Shown piece after piece: positions 5,653-6,437 of a stretch of DNA of 6,437 nt. The stretch covers positions 1 to 6,437 of the forward strand of contig JAESUJ010000019.1 in the NCBI GenBank assembly GCA_016763165.1, in the 5' to 3' direction. Below the pieces are notes generated by a model, which saw only the letters and a program-made list of their open reading frames with translations, did not search any database and was not told the origin of the DNA. How positions within the stretch are numbered: the first letter of the stretch is position 1; every line of letters starts with the position of its first letter. Source of the stretch: Candidatus Babeliales bacterium (GTDB taxonomy: Bacteria > Babelota > Babeliae > Babelales > CAZZPM01). A program made the translations under genes and the position numbers.

Positions 5653-5747
5653 TTCAGATAGTCAACGATATTGCAATTTTTTTAATAAAATAATATTTTT
5701 TATTTTGAAAAAAAAGCATTTTATTTACCAAACTCTTGCTATCTGAA
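5653..5747. repeat. Nested inverted repeat, 95 bp
   Basis: Perfect 9-bp terminal arms TTCAGATAG (5653-5661) and CTATCTGAA (5739-5747) enclose 77 bases. Inside, TGC plus a T7 tract can pair with A8 plus GCA, and AAAATAA with TTATTTT around a six-base loop, so much of the element could fold on itself. It encodes nothing. It could be a structured RNA, a small non-coding element, or chance pairing in AT-rich DNA. No target-site duplication is visible at the ends. Confidence 0.5.
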
Positions 5748-5913
5748 TAATCAAAGCGAAAATTATTTAGAAAAAGCATCCGAATAAACCAAGTTTTTTA
5801 AACAAAACAAGATAAAGCTATTCTTATAGAAATAATCAGATGCCTGCATAAAACAATGGGTTCTGTATGCTTTTTAATATCGGCAAAAAGTTCACTCATT
5901 GTAATAATTATAG

Positions 5914-5939
5914 AAGTTAAAAATAAGAACTTTTAACTT
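5914..5939. repeat. Short perfect inverted repeat
   Basis: AAGTTAAAA (5914-5922) and TTTTAACTT (5931-5939) pair perfectly around an eight-base loop. The stem is nearly all A-T and no clear T-tract follows, so terminator activity is doubtful. It lies about 50 bases before the predicted hppA promoter. Confidence 0.5.
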
Positions 5940-5988
5940 TACAACAAAGCCTTTTTTAATTAAAATTATTTGTATCGATTTATATTTA

Positions 5989-6018
5989 TTGACCTCGTAA
6001 CAGACAATAATTTATTGT
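5989..6018 (+). promoter_or_regulatory. Predicted hppA promoter with overlapping palindrome
   Basis: TTGACC (5989-5994) matches five of six -35 bases and is followed after 16 bp by TTTATT (6011-6016), a weaker -10 with four of six. The perfect palindrome ACAATAA-T-TTATTGT (6004-6018) covers the spacer and the -10, as an operator might. Transcription would start near 6023, about 55 bases before the gene. Confidence 0.45.
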
Positions 6019-6063
6019 AATCTTAAAATTGTTCTATTATTTATACATATTATTTATTTTCAT

Positions 6064-6069
6064 AAGGAG
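6064..6069 (+). promoter_or_regulatory. Ribosome-binding site of hppA
   Basis: AAGGAG, a near-perfect Shine-Dalgarno, lies nine bases before the ATG at 6079 and fixes the start of the gene. It is among the best matches to the consensus in the window. Confidence 0.8.
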
Positions 6070-6078
6070 TTCGACACT

Positions 6079-6437
6079 ATGGATATCAACAGTTATCTAT
6101 TATTTTTTATTGGAACATCAATCATTGGAATGATTATTACTCTTTTTGCTTATCTATATGCAACAAAGAAGCGACATTCTGATGCTAAAGCTGAACTGAT
6201 AGCCTCACTCATCAGACGTGGAGCTATGACCTTTTTAAAAAAAGAATATTCTATTCTACTCGGTGTCATAGTATTTGCCTTTATTGTACTCAATACTGGT
6301 ATTGGTTTATATGCAGCACTTGCATACACCGCTGGAGCACTCTCATCAATGCTTGCAGGTTTAATAGGAATAAAAGCAGCAACTCAAGCAAACCTCGCTA
6401 CAACACTTGCAGCACGTGAACAATCAGAGAAAAGTGC
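6079..6437 (+). CDS. hppA: Membrane-bound ion-translocating pyrophosphatase (5' part)
   Basis: The window holds the first 119 codons; the gene continues past the right edge, and the family is usually 650-800 residues. Membrane pyrophosphatases hydrolyse PPi and use the energy to pump H+ or Na+ across the cytoplasmic membrane. Three hydrophobic segments are visible, at about 5-28, 58-80 and 82-100. The family-typical cytoplasmic stretch IRRGAMTFLKKEY lies between the first two (45-57). The conserved sequence after the third, GLIGIKAATQANLATTLAAR, aligns with the common GMKVATKANVRTANAA pattern. Catalytic motifs lie beyond the window, so H+ versus Na+ specificity and K+ dependence cannot be judged. 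A pump that salvages PPi energy would suit a bacterium with limited energy metabolism; that link is inference. Confidence 0.93.
   Translation, partial: MDINSYLLFFIGTSIIGMIITLFAYLYATKKRHSDAKAELIASLIRRGAMTFLKKEYSILLGVIVFAFIVLNTGIGLYAALAYTAGALSSMLAGLIGIKAATQANLATTLAAREQSEKS

Larger units (their letters stand above)
5552..5988. other. AT-rich divergent intergenic region, no gene seen
   Basis: No coding frame of useful length with a ribosome-binding site, and no tRNA-like or rRNA-like sequence, was found on either strand. The region is very AT-rich with several A- and T-tracts. It holds a long nested inverted repeat (5653-5747) and a short hairpin (5914-5939). A weak GCATA...TATGC pair followed by TTTTT (about 5849-5876) could be a small terminator. 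The region separates the leftward regulator gene from rightward hppA. Confidence 0.6.

Noticed and set aside
5855..5935. Possible 26-codon peptide starting ATGGGTTCT on the + strand
   Set aside because: There is no Shine-Dalgarno upstream, the product is a short Ile-rich peptide, and the stop falls inside an inverted repeat.
5552..6060. Possible replication origin in the AT-rich intergenic region
   Set aside because: There are A/T tracts but no cluster of DnaA boxes; the nearest match, TTATACATA, differs from TTATCCACA at two positions, and no origin-linked gene is adjacent.
1..6437. CRISPR array, insertion sequence, toxin-antitoxin pair or tRNA
   Set aside because: No spaced direct repeats, transposase, paired small genes or cloverleaf sequence were seen on either strand. 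The XRE-type regulator has no toxin partner beside it.

Overview
The window is AT-rich DNA from what looks like a host-associated bacterium with a reduced genome. Two small secreted ankyrin-repeat proteins sit next to core translation genes and the start of a membrane pyrophosphatase gene. That mix, with poly-A tracts at gene starts, would fit a Candidatus Dependentiae (TM6)-type lineage or another intracellular bacterium. The placement is an inference from style and gene content, not from a marker gene.

Left part (1-1953, + strand): the tail of an unrecognised gene, then two ankyrin-repeat genes with signal peptides. The first (from 259) is out of frame with its own C-terminus. Reading back one base at an in-register A AAA AAC heptamer (858-864) restores a consensus ankyrin helix and extends the protein from 212 to about 281 residues. 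The second (1219-1836) is intact and has a charged linker before two ankyrin repeats. A strong, probably bidirectional terminator (1920-1953) separates this block from the convergent typA gene.

Middle (1966-5523, - strand): read in the direction of transcription, the order is an XRE/S24-type regulator, then rpsF and rpsR (ribosomal proteins S6 and S18), then typA/bipA (a ribosome-associated GTPase). The rpsF leader can fold into a stem, a bulge containing CCG, and a hairpin. This matches the published description of the S6:S18 complex-binding motif, so the two proteins probably regulate their own operon. The operon is minimal: ssb/priB is absent between the two genes and rplI is absent after them. 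The regulator has lost the serine nucleophile expected of the LexA/CI peptidase fold, so it probably cannot cleave itself.

Right part (5524-6437): an AT-rich divergent intergenic region of about 550 bp with several inverted repeats and no convincing gene. It is followed by the first 119 codons of hppA (+ strand), a membrane-bound ion-translocating pyrophosphatase cut by the window end.

No complete novel multi-gene system is visible. The observations most worth following are the ankyrin-gene frameshift, the S6:S18 leader RNA and the serine-less S24 regulator.
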